DNA from: Candidatus Peregrinibacteria bacterium
Lineage (GTDB): Bacteria > Patescibacteriota > Gracilibacteria > UBA1369 > LOWO2-01-FULL-3
Assembly (NCBI GenBank): GCA_016206505.1
Contig: JACQRJ010000024.1
Span: forward strand, 1-46,031
DNA: 46,031 bases
Direction: 5' to 3'
Below are positions 10,572 through 20,275 of the stretch, piece by piece. A program made the translations under genes and the position numbers. How positions within the stretch are numbered: position 1 is the first letter of the stretch; the number at the start of each line of letters is the position of its first letter. Below the pieces are notes generated by a model. It did not search any database. It was not told where the DNA came from and saw only the letters and a program-made list of their open reading frames with translations.

Positions 10572-11528
10572 ATGTACCGCGACAAAAAAATAGCCCTCGT
10601 CATCCCCGCCCACAATGAGGAAAAACTCATCAAGCCGACACTTGAAAGTGTGCCTGAAGTTATAGACACAATTTATGTCGTCGATGACAAAAGCACGGAT
10701 AATCAAAATGAAGTAGTAAGAGAATGTGCAAAGAAAGATCACCGGATTCACCTGATCGTTCATGAGAAAAATTTGGGGCCCGGCGGCGCTATCATTAGCG
10801 GCTATTTGCGATCATCCGAAGACAATAATGACATCACTGTCGTGGTCGGCGGAGATCATCAGATGCCCTTACACGAAGTTTCTCATTTCTTGGATCCCCT
10901 TATCGACGAAAAGGCCGATTACACCAAAGGAAACCGCTTTCTTCTAAGTAAATTTGAAGACACCCTCCGAAAAATGCCAAAGATCAGGCTGATCGGTAAC
11001 TGGATCATCACTGCGCTCACAAAAATCGCTTCCGGCTACTACAAAACCATGGATGTAGTCGACGGCTATACCGCAATCACCAAAAGAGCCATCGACATCA
11101 TAAACTGGAAAAGAGCCTGGAAAGGCTACGGCTATCCGATGGATTTTTTGATCCGCTTAAACGCTTACGGCTTCAAAATCATCGACATCCCACGCACGGC
11201 AATCTACCTTCCCGGCGAAAAACAATCGCAAATCAAAGGCTTCAGCTACATGATGAAAGTTTCTCCAATGCTTATACGAGGCTTCTTTTGGCGGCTGAAA
11301 TTCAAGTATCTTTATATCAATTTCCACCCGCTCGTTTTTTTCTACTATATTTCCTTCGTCCTTCTGCCGACAGGCCTGATTTACAGCACATATCTGGTTG
11401 TAGACAAATTGGCCTACGGCGGCATCGGAGTCACTTCTTCCAGAGCAATCTTCGCCGCACTGCTCATCATAACCGGACTGCTTTTTTTGCTTTTTGCAAT
11501 GCTTTTTGATATGGAAGAAGGCAAATAA
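10572..11528 (+). CDS. family 2 glycosyltransferase with C-terminal TM helices (DPM1-like)
   Basis: KIALVIPAHNEEKLIKPTLESVPEVIDTIYVVDDKSTDNQ, VVGGDHQM, two C-terminal hydrophobic helices. Confidence 0.88.
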   Translation: MYRDKKIALVIPAHNEEKLIKPTLESVPEVIDTIYVVDDKSTDNQNEVVRECAKKDHRIHLIVHEKNLGPGGAIISGYLRSSEDNNDITVVVGGDHQMPLHEVSHFLDPLIDEKADYTKGNRFLLSKFEDTLRKMPKIRLIGNWIITALTKIASGYYKTMDVVDGYTAITKRAIDIINWKRAWKGYGYPMDFLIRLNAYGFKIIDIPRTAIYLPGEKQSQIKGFSYMMKVSPMLIRGFFWRLKFKYLYINFHPLVFFYYISFVLLPTGLIYSTYLVVDKLAYGGIGVTSSRAIFAALLIITGLLFLLFAMLFDMEEGK

Positions 11529-11547
11529 AATCCTCAAATAATCAAAC

Positions 11548-12696
11548 ATGGAAGCCCATAAGCCTTTGAAAATTTGTTCCCGCTGCGTTTACGACATAAC
11601 AATTCCCGACATTGTCTTTGATGTAAACGGCATTTGCCAGTTTTGCAAAATGCACGATTTGATGGAGAAAAAATATCCCCACAACGCAGAAGGCGAAAAA
11701 AATCTGCAAAAACTGCTCGCAAAAATCAAAAAAACCGGCAAAAACAATCGCTACGATTGTGTCATCGGCGTAAGCGGAGGCACGGACAGTACCTACATGC
11801 TCCATTTGGCGGTCAAAGCCGGACTGCGTCCATTGGCCGTGCATTTCGACAACGGCTGGAATTCGGAAATAGCCGTGAGAAACATTCAAAATTCCACAAA
11901 CAAACTCGGCATCGATCTGGAAACTGTCGTCGCCGATTGGGAAGAATTCAAAGATCTGCAGCTGGCTTTCCTCAAGGCTTCCGTTTCCGACGCGGAAATC
12001 CCCACCGATGTGGCAATTCATGCGGTTTTGCACGACATCGCCGCCAAGGAAAACGTAAAATACGTCTTTTTCGGCCATTCCTTCCGCAACGAAGGTATTG
12101 TCCCCGTGAGCTGGACCTACATGGAAGGCAAATATTTAAACAGCGTCCACAAGAAATTCGGGCGCAAAAAAATCACAAGTTTTCCAAATATCACTTTAGG
12201 CAGTCTCTTCTATTATCGCTTTATCAAGGGCATAAAATCGATTCCCTTCATGAATTATTTTGAGTACGACAAATTGAAAGTCAAAGACCTTTTGGAAAAA
12301 GAACTAGGCTGGCGCTATTACGGCGGTCATCATCACGAATCGCTTTATACCAAATTTTTCCAGTCCTACTATTTGCCGAAAAAATTCAATATCGACAAAA
12401 GAAAGCTCGAATACGCCGCTTTTATCCGCAGCGGAATCATGACTAGAGAAGAAGCGTTGAAAGAAATCGCAGCCGAAGAATACCCCTACGACAAAGACCT
12501 GATCGGCTACGTGATCGAAAAATTGGGAATTACCAAAGAAGAATTTGATCAAATCATGAACGCAAAACGCAAAAGTTTTCATGATTATCCGACATATTAT
12601 CCGATGCTCAAACTTTTAAAACCTTTCCTTTTTCTCGGCTTTAAACTAGGCTTTGTACCGGAAATCATTTACTACAAGTATTTCTACAAAGCATGA
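11548..12696 (+). CDS. N-acetyl sugar amidotransferase (WbpG/PseA-like), set 1
   Basis: CSRCVYDITIPDIVFDVNGICQFC zinc-type cysteines and GVSGGTDSTYMLHLA P-loop; followed by HisH-like and HisF-like genes. Confidence 0.85.
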   Translation: MEAHKPLKICSRCVYDITIPDIVFDVNGICQFCKMHDLMEKKYPHNAEGEKNLQKLLAKIKKTGKNNRYDCVIGVSGGTDSTYMLHLAVKAGLRPLAVHFDNGWNSEIAVRNIQNSTNKLGIDLETVVADWEEFKDLQLAFLKASVSDAEIPTDVAIHAVLHDIAAKENVKYVFFGHSFRNEGIVPVSWTYMEGKYLNSVHKKFGRKKITSFPNITLGSLFYYRFIKGIKSIPFMNYFEYDKLKVKDLLEKELGWRYYGGHHHESLYTKFFQSYYLPKKFNIDKRKLEYAAFIRSGIMTREEALKEIAAEEYPYDKDLIGYVIEKLGITKEEFDQIMNAKRKSFHDYPTYYPMLKLLKPFLFLGFKLGFVPEIIYYKYFYKA

Positions 12697-13316
12697 TAGT
12701 TATCGTTGATTTTGGCATGGGCAACCTGCGCTCTATTTTGAAAAAATTTGAAATGATCAAAGTCGGCGCGGTCATTTCTTCAAAGCCGGAAGATATTTTG
12801 AATGCTGAAAAACTCGTTCTTCCCGGAGTTGGCAATTTCGGCCAGGGTATGAAAAACATCCGGCAATACGGCTTATTACCGGTTCTTGAGCGGGCCATTT
12901 TGATCAAGAAAATCCCGATTCTCGGCGTCTGCCTTGGTATGCAGCTTTTTGCACAGTTTAGTGAAGAGGGAGATTGTGCCGGTTTGGGCTTTATCAAAGG
13001 AAAAATTACCCATTTTAATTTTGAAAATTTACCGCAAACGCAAAATCTTCGTATCCCTCATGTCGGTTGGAATAATATAAAAATCAAAAAAGAAACCGAT
13101 TTACTCAAAAACATCCCTGAAAATACGCGCTTTTATTTCACTCATTCTTACCATTACACCAATGTCGCCGAAGAAAATATTATTGCCACCACCGATTACG
13201 GCTACGATTTTCCGTCAATCATCCGGCAGGAAAATATTTATGGCACACAATTTCACCCTGAAAAAAGCCATCTGCTCGGATTGGAAATCTACAAAAATTT
13301 TATCAACCACTGTTAA
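12693..13316 (+). CDS. glutamine amidotransferase subunit HisH-like (WbpG partner), set 1
   Basis: MIVIVDFGMGNLRSI, LPGVGNFGQGM, GVCLGMQLF, GTQFHPEKS: Cys/His/Glu triad intact. Confidence 0.9.
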   Translation: MIVIVDFGMGNLRSILKKFEMIKVGAVISSKPEDILNAEKLVLPGVGNFGQGMKNIRQYGLLPVLERAILIKKIPILGVCLGMQLFAQFSEEGDCAGLGFIKGKITHFNFENLPQTQNLRIPHVGWNNIKIKKETDLLKNIPENTRFYFTHSYHYTNVAEENIIATTDYGYDFPSIIRQENIYGTQFHPEKSHLLGLEIYKNFINHC

Positions 13317-13318
13317 AT

Positions 13319-14083
13319 ATGCTCCTTCCGCGCGTTATTCCATGTTTGCTTTTGAAAGGTCTTGGTCTGGTCAAAGGAGTGCAATTCAAAGATCATCGTT
13401 ATATCGGTGATCCGATGAATGCCGTTCAGATATTCAATACGATGGAGGCCGACGAAATGCTCTTTCTGGACATTTTGGCAACAGCCGAAAACCGCATCCC
13501 CGATCTTGATTTAATTCAAAAAATCGCTGACCAAAGCCTAATGCCCTTCGGTGTCGGCGGAGGAATCCAAAATACAACACATATACGCGATATCTTAAGA
13601 GCCGGAGCTGAAAAAGTCTGTCTCAACACCTACGCCTTAAAAAATCCGGATTTAATAACTGAAGCCGCAAATATTTTTGGCCGCCAAAGTTTAGTCGTTT
13701 CCATCGATATCAAAAAACACAAAAAAGGCCATTATGAAGTCTATACAAACTGCGGCAGCAAGCTGTTTTCCGAAGATCTGCAAGGCGTTTGTGTATTGAT
13801 GCAGGAAAAAGGTGCCGGCGAAATCTTGCTAAACTCCATCGATAGAGACGGCACAATGTCCGGCTACGCCTTGGAAATCATTAGCGAAATGTCAAAGTAT
13901 ATTAATGTCCCGCTGATAATTTGCGGCGGCGCCGGCACAATCCGGGATCTCAAAGATGGCATCCATATAGGCCATGCCAGTGCGGTCGCCGCCGGAAGCA
14001 TGTTTGTCTTCCATGGCCCGAGACGCGCGGTCTTGATCAGCTATCCAGATGCAAAGGAACTGGCGGAAATTAGAGGAGAGTAG
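13319..14083 (+). CDS. HisF-like cyclase/ammonia-channel subunit, set 1
   Basis: RVIPCLLLKGLGLVKGVQFKDHRYIGDP, GVGGGIQ, EILLNSIDRDGTMSGYALE, CGGAGTIRD. Confidence 0.9.
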   Translation: MLLPRVIPCLLLKGLGLVKGVQFKDHRYIGDPMNAVQIFNTMEADEMLFLDILATAENRIPDLDLIQKIADQSLMPFGVGGGIQNTTHIRDILRAGAEKVCLNTYALKNPDLITEAANIFGRQSLVVSIDIKKHKKGHYEVYTNCGSKLFSEDLQGVCVLMQEKGAGEILLNSIDRDGTMSGYALEIISEMSKYINVPLIICGGAGTIRDLKDGIHIGHASAVAAGSMFVFHGPRRAVLISYPDAKELAEIRGE

Positions 14084-14122
14084 TACTTTATTGAAAACAT
14101 TTTTCTTAAAACAGCACGCCCA

Positions 14123-15880
14123 ATGATTCACAATAAATCCGTTCTTGCACTCATCCTGGCTCGCGGAGGCAGCAAGCGCCTTCCGGGAAAAAATATCAAA
14201 AATATAGGCGGCAAGCCCATGATCGCCTGGTCTATCGAGGCAGCAAAAAATTCCAAATATCTCGACCGCACAATTGTTTCGACTGATTCGCAGGAAATCG
14301 CTGAAGTAAGCAAAAAATACGGCGCAGATATTCCTTTTGAAAGACCGGCCGAGCTTGCCACCGATACTGCCGGATCAATCGACGTTGTGCTCCACGCAAT
14401 CAATTGGCTCAAGGAAAATGAAAAAAAAGAATATGACTATATTCTCTTGCTGCAGGCCACTTCCCCTTTACGAACTTCCCAACATATTGATGAAGCGATC
14501 GAACATATTGAAAATAAAAAAGAAATGGATGCTGTAGTCTCTTTTTATCCATGGGACAAAAAGCCCGAGTGGGTTTATTGCAAAAATCAAAACGGCTTTC
14601 TTGAGGCTTGCCTGGAGACAAAAGAAGAGTTCAAAACAGTTTCGCCGATGCTCATGCCAAACGGAGCAGTCTACATCATAAAAACCGAATCTTTTTTGAA
14701 AGAGAAAACTTTTTATGCCAAAAAGCTGGATGCCTATCTGATGGACAGAGAAGACAGTGCCGATGTTGATGAGCAATATGATTTTGATCTGGCCGAATTT
14801 TTCCTGAAAAAAAGAGACGCACAAAAAGCCTCCGTCTTTATCAACAATATTGAAATCAATGAAGGCAAAAAAGTTTTCATCATTGCCGAAGCCGGAGTAA
14901 ATCACAACGGAGAACTGGAGAAAGCCCTGGCCCTTGTAGATCTGGCGGCGGATATCGGCGCCGATGCCGTAAAATTTCAAACTTTCAAAGCGCATCAGGT
15001 TGTTACTGCACAGGGTGAAATGGCACAGTATCAGAAAAAGAATCTCGGCTTTGAAAAAAGCCAGCTTGAAATGCTTCAGGACATTGAGTTGCCGGAAAAT
15101 TTTTATCCACCGCTGATTAATCGCTGCAAGGAAAAAGGCATTCTTTTTCTGTCAACTCCTCACGGCGGCATCGAAAGCGTCAAATTTTTGGAAAGCATTG
15201 ATTTGCAAGCTTACAAAATCGGCTCCGGCGATATCACCAATTATCTCCTGCTGGATGCCGTTGCGCAGACCAAAAAACCGATAATTTTGGCTACGGGAAT
15301 GTCAACTCTCGAAGAGGTCAAAAGTGCTGTGGAATTTATCAGATGGAAAGGTAACGACAAAATTATCCTTTTACACTGCACCTCAAACTATCCCTGTCCC
15401 TCAAAAGATGTAAACATGGCCGCCATGAAAACTCTCATGACCGGGCTGAACTTGCCCGTAGGTTATTCGGACCACACACAAGGAAACGAAGCGGCTATTA
15501 TGGCTACCGCACTTGGTCAGGCGCTTTATGAATTTCATTTCACTTTGGATAAAAACTTGCCCGGCCCTGATCATGTGGCTTCGACTAGCCCTGAAGAAGC
15601 CCGCGAAAGAGTAAAGGCGATAAGACTTGCCTCTTTAATGATGGGAAGTTCGATCAAAGAGCCGACAATTGATGAAAAACAATTTACTCTGCCTATTGCA
15701 CGCCGCAGTCTTGTGGCATCAAAGGATTTAAAAGTCGGCCAGGTTATAACAGTGCTGGATCTGGAAGCCAAGCGTCCCGCCAACGGGCTATCAGCACAAT
15801 ATTTTGAACAGCTTATTGGTAAAAAGTTATTAAAGGATTTAAAAAAAGATCAACAATTCTCGCTTACGGATGTCGGTTAA
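14123..15880 (+). CDS. bifunctional CMP-nonulosonate cytidylyltransferase (NeuA/LegF-like) + nonulosonate synthase (NeuB/LegI-like) fusion
   Basis: N-terminus LALILARGGSKRLPGKNIKNIGGKPMIAWSIEAA (NeuA); C-terminus FIIAEAGVNHNGELEKALALVDLAADIGADAVKFQTF ... HCTSNYPCP ... GYSDHTQG plus SAF-like tail (NeuB); one continuous frame. Confidence 0.92.
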   Translation: MIHNKSVLALILARGGSKRLPGKNIKNIGGKPMIAWSIEAAKNSKYLDRTIVSTDSQEIAEVSKKYGADIPFERPAELATDTAGSIDVVLHAINWLKENEKKEYDYILLLQATSPLRTSQHIDEAIEHIENKKEMDAVVSFYPWDKKPEWVYCKNQNGFLEACLETKEEFKTVSPMLMPNGAVYIIKTESFLKEKTFYAKKLDAYLMDREDSADVDEQYDFDLAEFFLKKRDAQKASVFINNIEINEGKKVFIIAEAGVNHNGELEKALALVDLAADIGADAVKFQTFKAHQVVTAQGEMAQYQKKNLGFEKSQLEMLQDIELPENFYPPLINRCKEKGILFLSTPHGGIESVKFLESIDLQAYKIGSGDITNYLLLDAVAQTKKPIILATGMSTLEEVKSAVEFIRWKGNDKIILLHCTSNYPCPSKDVNMAAMKTLMTGLNLPVGYSDHTQGNEAAIMATALGQALYEFHFTLDKNLPGPDHVASTSPEEARERVKAIRLASLMMGSSIKEPTIDEKQFTLPIARRSLVASKDLKVGQVITVLDLEAKRPANGLSAQYFEQLIGKKLLKDLKKDQQFSLTDVG

Positions 15881-15886
15881 AAATTT

Positions 15887-17035
15887 ATGAAAAAGAAAAA
15901 AATCGCCTATGTCACCTGCACTCGAACGGATTATGGCCTGATGCTTCCCGTGCTTCAGGCTGTGCAAAATAGTCCGGAATTGGAACTGAAACTTTATTAT
16001 TCCGGCCTCCATTTGATGAAAAAATTCGGCAATACTCAAGCCATGGTGAAGAAAGATTTTCCTGCGGCAAAACTTGTAAAAGGAACTTTTAAATCCGACA
16101 ATCGCTTTGGAGTTACGGAATTTATTGGGACATTTATCAAAAATCTTGCGGCAAGTTTTGCCGCAGATCGTCCGGATTTTGTATTGAATATAGGAGATAG
16201 ACCCGAAGTGCTTGCGATAGCAACTGTTTGTGTATATTTGGGCATCCCCAGTGGCCACTTGCATGGCGGAGACAAAAGCTCAACAGTAGATGAAATCGCC
16301 AGACACGCCATTACAAAATTATCACACCTTCACTTCCCGGCCACAAAAGACGCTGCAACCAGAATAAAAAAAATGGGCGAAGAGCCATGGCGTATTCATG
16401 TATGCGGCGCCCCCGCTCTTGACTACATCATGCAGGAAAAATTACTGACCCGAAAAGAGCTCTGCGCAGATCTCCATCTTGATCCAAAATCGCAATTCAT
16501 TTTGATACTGCAGCATCCTGCCAGCGAAAATTATTCGCAATCCGGCGAGCAAATGCGACAAACTATTGCAGCCGCTAAAACATTCAAGCTTCCCATAGTC
16601 ATAATTTATCCAAATGGCGACCCCGGAAGCCGGGCAATGATCAATATCATACAAAAAGAAAAAGACAATTCCCTATTTCGCATTTTCACTAATCTTGAAT
16701 ACAAAAAATTTCTCACTCTGGAAAAAGAAGCGGCCGTTTGGCTTAGCAATAGCAGTGCGGCCATGATCGAATCTTCTTCATTCAAAACTCCCGTTGTAAA
16801 TATCGGAAATCGGCAAGATGGCAGACTCCACGGTAACAACGTAATTCACGCAGCCTGTAAAAAGGATGAAATCATGAAGGCCATCGAAAAATCATTATTT
16901 GATAAGACATATTTAAAAAGTTTGAAAACAATCAAAAACCCCTGGGGGCAGGGCAAGGCCGGTAAGCGCATAGCTCAAATACTTGCTGAAATTGAATTAA
17001 ATCAGGAATTGCTATATAAAAAGATTACTTTTTGA
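15887..17035 (+). CDS. UDP-N-acetylglucosamine 2-epimerase, hydrolysing (NeuC/LegG-like), copy 1
   Basis: KIAYVTCTRTDYGLMLPVLQAV, HLHGGDKSSTVDEIARHAITKLSHLHFPAT, SNSSAAMIESSSFKTPVVNIGNRQDGR. Confidence 0.9.
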   Translation: MKKKKIAYVTCTRTDYGLMLPVLQAVQNSPELELKLYYSGLHLMKKFGNTQAMVKKDFPAAKLVKGTFKSDNRFGVTEFIGTFIKNLAASFAADRPDFVLNIGDRPEVLAIATVCVYLGIPSGHLHGGDKSSTVDEIARHAITKLSHLHFPATKDAATRIKKMGEEPWRIHVCGAPALDYIMQEKLLTRKELCADLHLDPKSQFILILQHPASENYSQSGEQMRQTIAAAKTFKLPIVIIYPNGDPGSRAMINIIQKEKDNSLFRIFTNLEYKKFLTLEKEAAVWLSNSSAAMIESSSFKTPVVNIGNRQDGRLHGNNVIHAACKKDEIMKAIEKSLFDKTYLKSLKTIKNPWGQGKAGKRIAQILAEIELNQELLYKKITF

Positions 17036-17058
17036 TCGCATATAAGCTTGCATAAGCT

Positions 17059-17688
17059 ATGAAAGACATATTTATCTTTGGAGCCGGCGGACACGGCAAG
17101 GTTATTTTGGACATCCTTATGGAATGCGATTTGAAAATCCAGGGCTTTATTGACGAAAATCCGGAAAAGGTGGGACAAACCGTAAGCGGATATCCCATAC
17201 TTGGAGGCTGGGAAGTTCTCGAAAAGAGCAAAAATGCCGCCTTGTCTTTGGGGATTGGTAATAATATAATGCGCGAGAAAACTTTTGCAAAAGCGCAAAG
17301 CCTGGGATGCGATATACTATCGGCTATTCACCCCAGGGCTACGATTTCAAGAGACACCAAAATAGGTGAAGGAAGTGTAATTATGGCAAATGCTGTTATT
17401 AACCCCGGAGTAATCATGGAAGAAGGAGTAGTCGTAAATACGGGAGCCACGGTAGACCATGACTGTTTTTTAAAAAGATTTTGCCACGTTCACCCTGGAG
17501 GCAATCTTGCCGGAAGAGTAATTCTTGGTGAATTTTCTTATGTCGGTACTGGAACAGCAATCATTCAGACATTGACTATAGGTAAAAACGTCATTATCGG
17601 CGCTGGCGCCGCCGTCGTCAAAGACTTGCCGGACAATGTTACAGCCGTTGGCGTACCTGCAAAAATCATTAAACATCACACAGTATGA
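17059..17688 (+). CDS. sugar O/N-acyltransferase (NeuD/LegH/PglD-like)
   Basis: MKDIFIFGAGGHGKVILDIL, hexapeptide repeats, GAGAAVVKDLPDNVTAVGVPAKII. Confidence 0.9.
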   Translation: MKDIFIFGAGGHGKVILDILMECDLKIQGFIDENPEKVGQTVSGYPILGGWEVLEKSKNAALSLGIGNNIMREKTFAKAQSLGCDILSAIHPRATISRDTKIGEGSVIMANAVINPGVIMEEGVVVNTGATVDHDCFLKRFCHVHPGGNLAGRVILGEFSYVGTGTAIIQTLTIGKNVIIGAGAAVVKDLPDNVTAVGVPAKIIKHHTV

Positions 17689-19091
17689 AAAATATTACAC
17701 TTAGTGACATTACCATTGGAGAAAATACGATTATTAAAGAAGCCATGAGGGTGATTGATCTACTCGGGCTGCGGCTTGTTTATATTGTTGATAAAGAAAA
17801 CAAACTGCTCGGAGTGGTAAGTGATAGCGAGATCAGGAAAGCCATCATCAAAGGTGTTGATATAAAAGAAAAAGTTACCGGCATATTAAATCCTGCTCCG
17901 CTTGTTTTGAAATCCGAAGATCTAAAAAACCCTTATCAAAGAAGCAGGATGGTGCGTGAATTGAGGAAAAAAATGCCTGGGAGCGAATACATCCTTGTGG
18001 TCGATAAAGATAATCATCCGACGGAATTGATCCCGCTAAAAAATCTTGATATTAAGCTGCTAAATGGAAAGCATAAAAATGGCGGCAACAATAAACATAT
18101 CCTCGTTGTCGGAGGTGCCGGTTATCTTGGCAGTGTTTTGACCGAAAAGCTTGTTGAAAGAGGCTACCGCGTAAGGATTTTGGATTTGCTGATGTACGGC
18201 GAAGAAAGTTTGAAAAACATTTCAAAGAATAAAAACGTGGAAGTCGTGAAAGATGATATGCGAAACATCTCCACCCTGGTAAAAGCGCTTGCGGATATTG
18301 ATGCAGTTGTAAATCTTGCGGCCCTGGTCGGAGATCCCATGTGCAAGGATAAGCCTGAAATGGCTATTGAAACGAACTATTTGGCAAACAAAGCTCTTGC
18401 CGACGCCGCAAAATATCATCAGATCAACAGATTCCTTTATGCATCAACATGCAGCGTTTATGGAGAATCCGATGACGATAAGGAGCTGGACGAAAATGCC
18501 TCTCTCAATCCGGTTTCTCTTTACGCAAGGTCCAAAATCCAATCTGAGGAAGCGCTTTTGGATCTTCAAGATGAAAATTTTGCACCGACAATCTTGAGAA
18601 TGAGCACTTTATATGGGCATTCACACAGGATGCGCTTCGATTTAGTGGTCAATACTATGACAAAAAACGCCGCGATCGATAAAAAAATCACCGTATTTGG
18701 CGGTGGTAAGCACTGGCGTCCACTGCTTCACGTAGAGGATGCGGCAGATGCTTATGTCAAATGTCTGGAGGCGCCATTATCAAAAGTGAAAGGCGAGATA
18801 TTCAACGTGGGCTCCAATCTGCAAAATTTTAGAATAATCGATATTGCCAATGCCGTTCATAAAATCATCCCCGATGCAGAGCTCTCTATCGAAGGTGAAA
18901 ATAACGATCCACGCAATTATGTTGTTTCATTTTCCAAGATAGAAAAAACGCTTGAATTCAAGGCCGTTCATTCGCTGGAATCATCAATTACCCGTATGCA
19001 CAGGGCTATTACACAGGGTGAAATCAAAGACACCAATGATCCATGTTATTATAATGTAAAATACAATTTTCATGCAAAAAGCGAAGAATAA
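17685..19091 (+). CDS. CBS-domain pair fused to NAD-dependent epimerase/dehydratase (extended SDR)
   Basis: N-terminal CBS-like LRLVYIVDKENKLLGVVSDSEIRKAI ... EYILVVDKDNHPTELIPL; from about residue 135 HILVVGGAGYLGSVLTEKLVERGYRV and YARSK SDR motif. Confidence 0.85.
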   Translation: MKNITLSDITIGENTIIKEAMRVIDLLGLRLVYIVDKENKLLGVVSDSEIRKAIIKGVDIKEKVTGILNPAPLVLKSEDLKNPYQRSRMVRELRKKMPGSEYILVVDKDNHPTELIPLKNLDIKLLNGKHKNGGNNKHILVVGGAGYLGSVLTEKLVERGYRVRILDLLMYGEESLKNISKNKNVEVVKDDMRNISTLVKALADIDAVVNLAALVGDPMCKDKPEMAIETNYLANKALADAAKYHQINRFLYASTCSVYGESDDDKELDENASLNPVSLYARSKIQSEEALLDLQDENFAPTILRMSTLYGHSHRMRFDLVVNTMTKNAAIDKKITVFGGGKHWRPLLHVEDAADAYVKCLEAPLSKVKGEIFNVGSNLQNFRIIDIANAVHKIIPDAELSIEGENNDPRNYVVSFSKIEKTLEFKAVHSLESSITRMHRAITQGEIKDTNDPCYYNVKYNFHAKSEE

Positions 19092-20274
19092 AGCCAAAAA
19101 ACAACTCCCTGCCATTCTTGGAGGCCCTCCCGCATTTGAAAAAATCATACCGATTACCTGTCCGACAATTCCTTCAACCGCAGACCTTTTCAAAGAGTAC
19201 AAAAAGATTTTCAAAAGCGGCATGTTGACCAATGCCAGTTACGTGGAGGCCTTTGAGGAGGCAGTCCAAAAATATACGGGTGCAAAATATGCAATTGCTA
19301 CAAACAGTTGTACGAATGGCATGATGCTCACCATCAAGGCGCTTGGTTTAAAAGGCGAAGTTATTTTGCCAAGCTTTACTTTCCACGCTACTGCCCATGC
19401 GGCTGCCTGGAACGGCCTTAAGCTGGTCTTTGTAGATTGTGATCCGAAAACTTATAACATTGATCCCAAAAAAGTTGAGGCGGCAATCACTCCTCAAACC
19501 TGCGCAATCATGGCAGTATATATTTTTGGTAATCCGCCCGATATTGAAAGCCTGGAAAAAGTCGCCAAAAAACACAAATTGAAATTGATTCTTGATGCCG
19601 CGCACGGCTTTGGAACAAAATATCAGGGGAAATCGGCGGGAGGCTTTGGCGACGCTGAATCCTTCAGTCTCAGTCCCACAAAATTGCTGACTTCCGGTGA
19701 AGGAGGTCTTGTGACAACAAATGATCCCGACCTGGCTCGCAAATTAAAAACCGGAAGAAACTATGGTGATCCCGGCACTTATGACAGCGAATTTTCCGGA
19801 TTTAATGCCCGCATGAGTGAATTGCATGCCGCCCTGGGTCTCACGAGTTTAAAAGTTCTCACAAAGAATGTGCAAAGAAGAAATCAGATGGTGACACTTT
19901 ACAAAAAATTGCTTTCGCAAATCCCCGGCATCGACTTTCAGCAAATCGAAAAAGGAAATATCAGCAGCTACAAAGATTTCTCTATTCTTATTGATGCAAA
20001 GGCATTCGGCCTTTCCCGCGACCAGGCATATCAGGCCCTAAATAAAGAAAACATCATGGTAAAGAAATATTTTTACCCTGCGGTTCACAATCAGATTGCC
20101 TTTAGGGGCTACCCAAAAAGAGATACCGGACTCAAAAATACTAATTTCATAGCTGAAAATTCTTTGAGCCTTCCTTTATTTTCCCATATTACTGAAGCAC
20201 AAATCAGGAAGATTGTAAAAACAGTGGAAGTCCTGCATGTAAATGCCAATGCCATAAAAAAAAATCTCAAATAG
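19072..20274 (+). CDS. DegT/DnrJ/EryC1 aminotransferase (LegC/PseC-like candidate), copy 1
   Basis: NSCTNGMMLTIKALGLKGEVILPSFTFHATAHA, ILDAAHGFGTKYQGKSAGGFGDAESFSLSPTKLLTSGEGG. Confidence 0.9.
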   Translation: MQKAKNKAKKQLPAILGGPPAFEKIIPITCPTIPSTADLFKEYKKIFKSGMLTNASYVEAFEEAVQKYTGAKYAIATNSCTNGMMLTIKALGLKGEVILPSFTFHATAHAAAWNGLKLVFVDCDPKTYNIDPKKVEAAITPQTCAIMAVYIFGNPPDIESLEKVAKKHKLKLILDAAHGFGTKYQGKSAGGFGDAESFSLSPTKLLTSGEGGLVTTNDPDLARKLKTGRNYGDPGTYDSEFSGFNARMSELHAALGLTSLKVLTKNVQRRNQMVTLYKKLLSQIPGIDFQQIEKGNISSYKDFSILIDAKAFGLSRDQAYQALNKENIMVKKYFYPAVHNQIAFRGYPKRDTGLKNTNFIAENSLSLPLFSHITEAQIRKIVKTVEVLHVNANAIKKNLK

Positions 20275-20275
20275 G

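Noticed and set aside
12693-14083. HisH/HisF as true histidine biosynthesis genes
   Set aside because: Context next to WbpG-like amidotransferases, and no other his genes, indicates sugar amidation partners.
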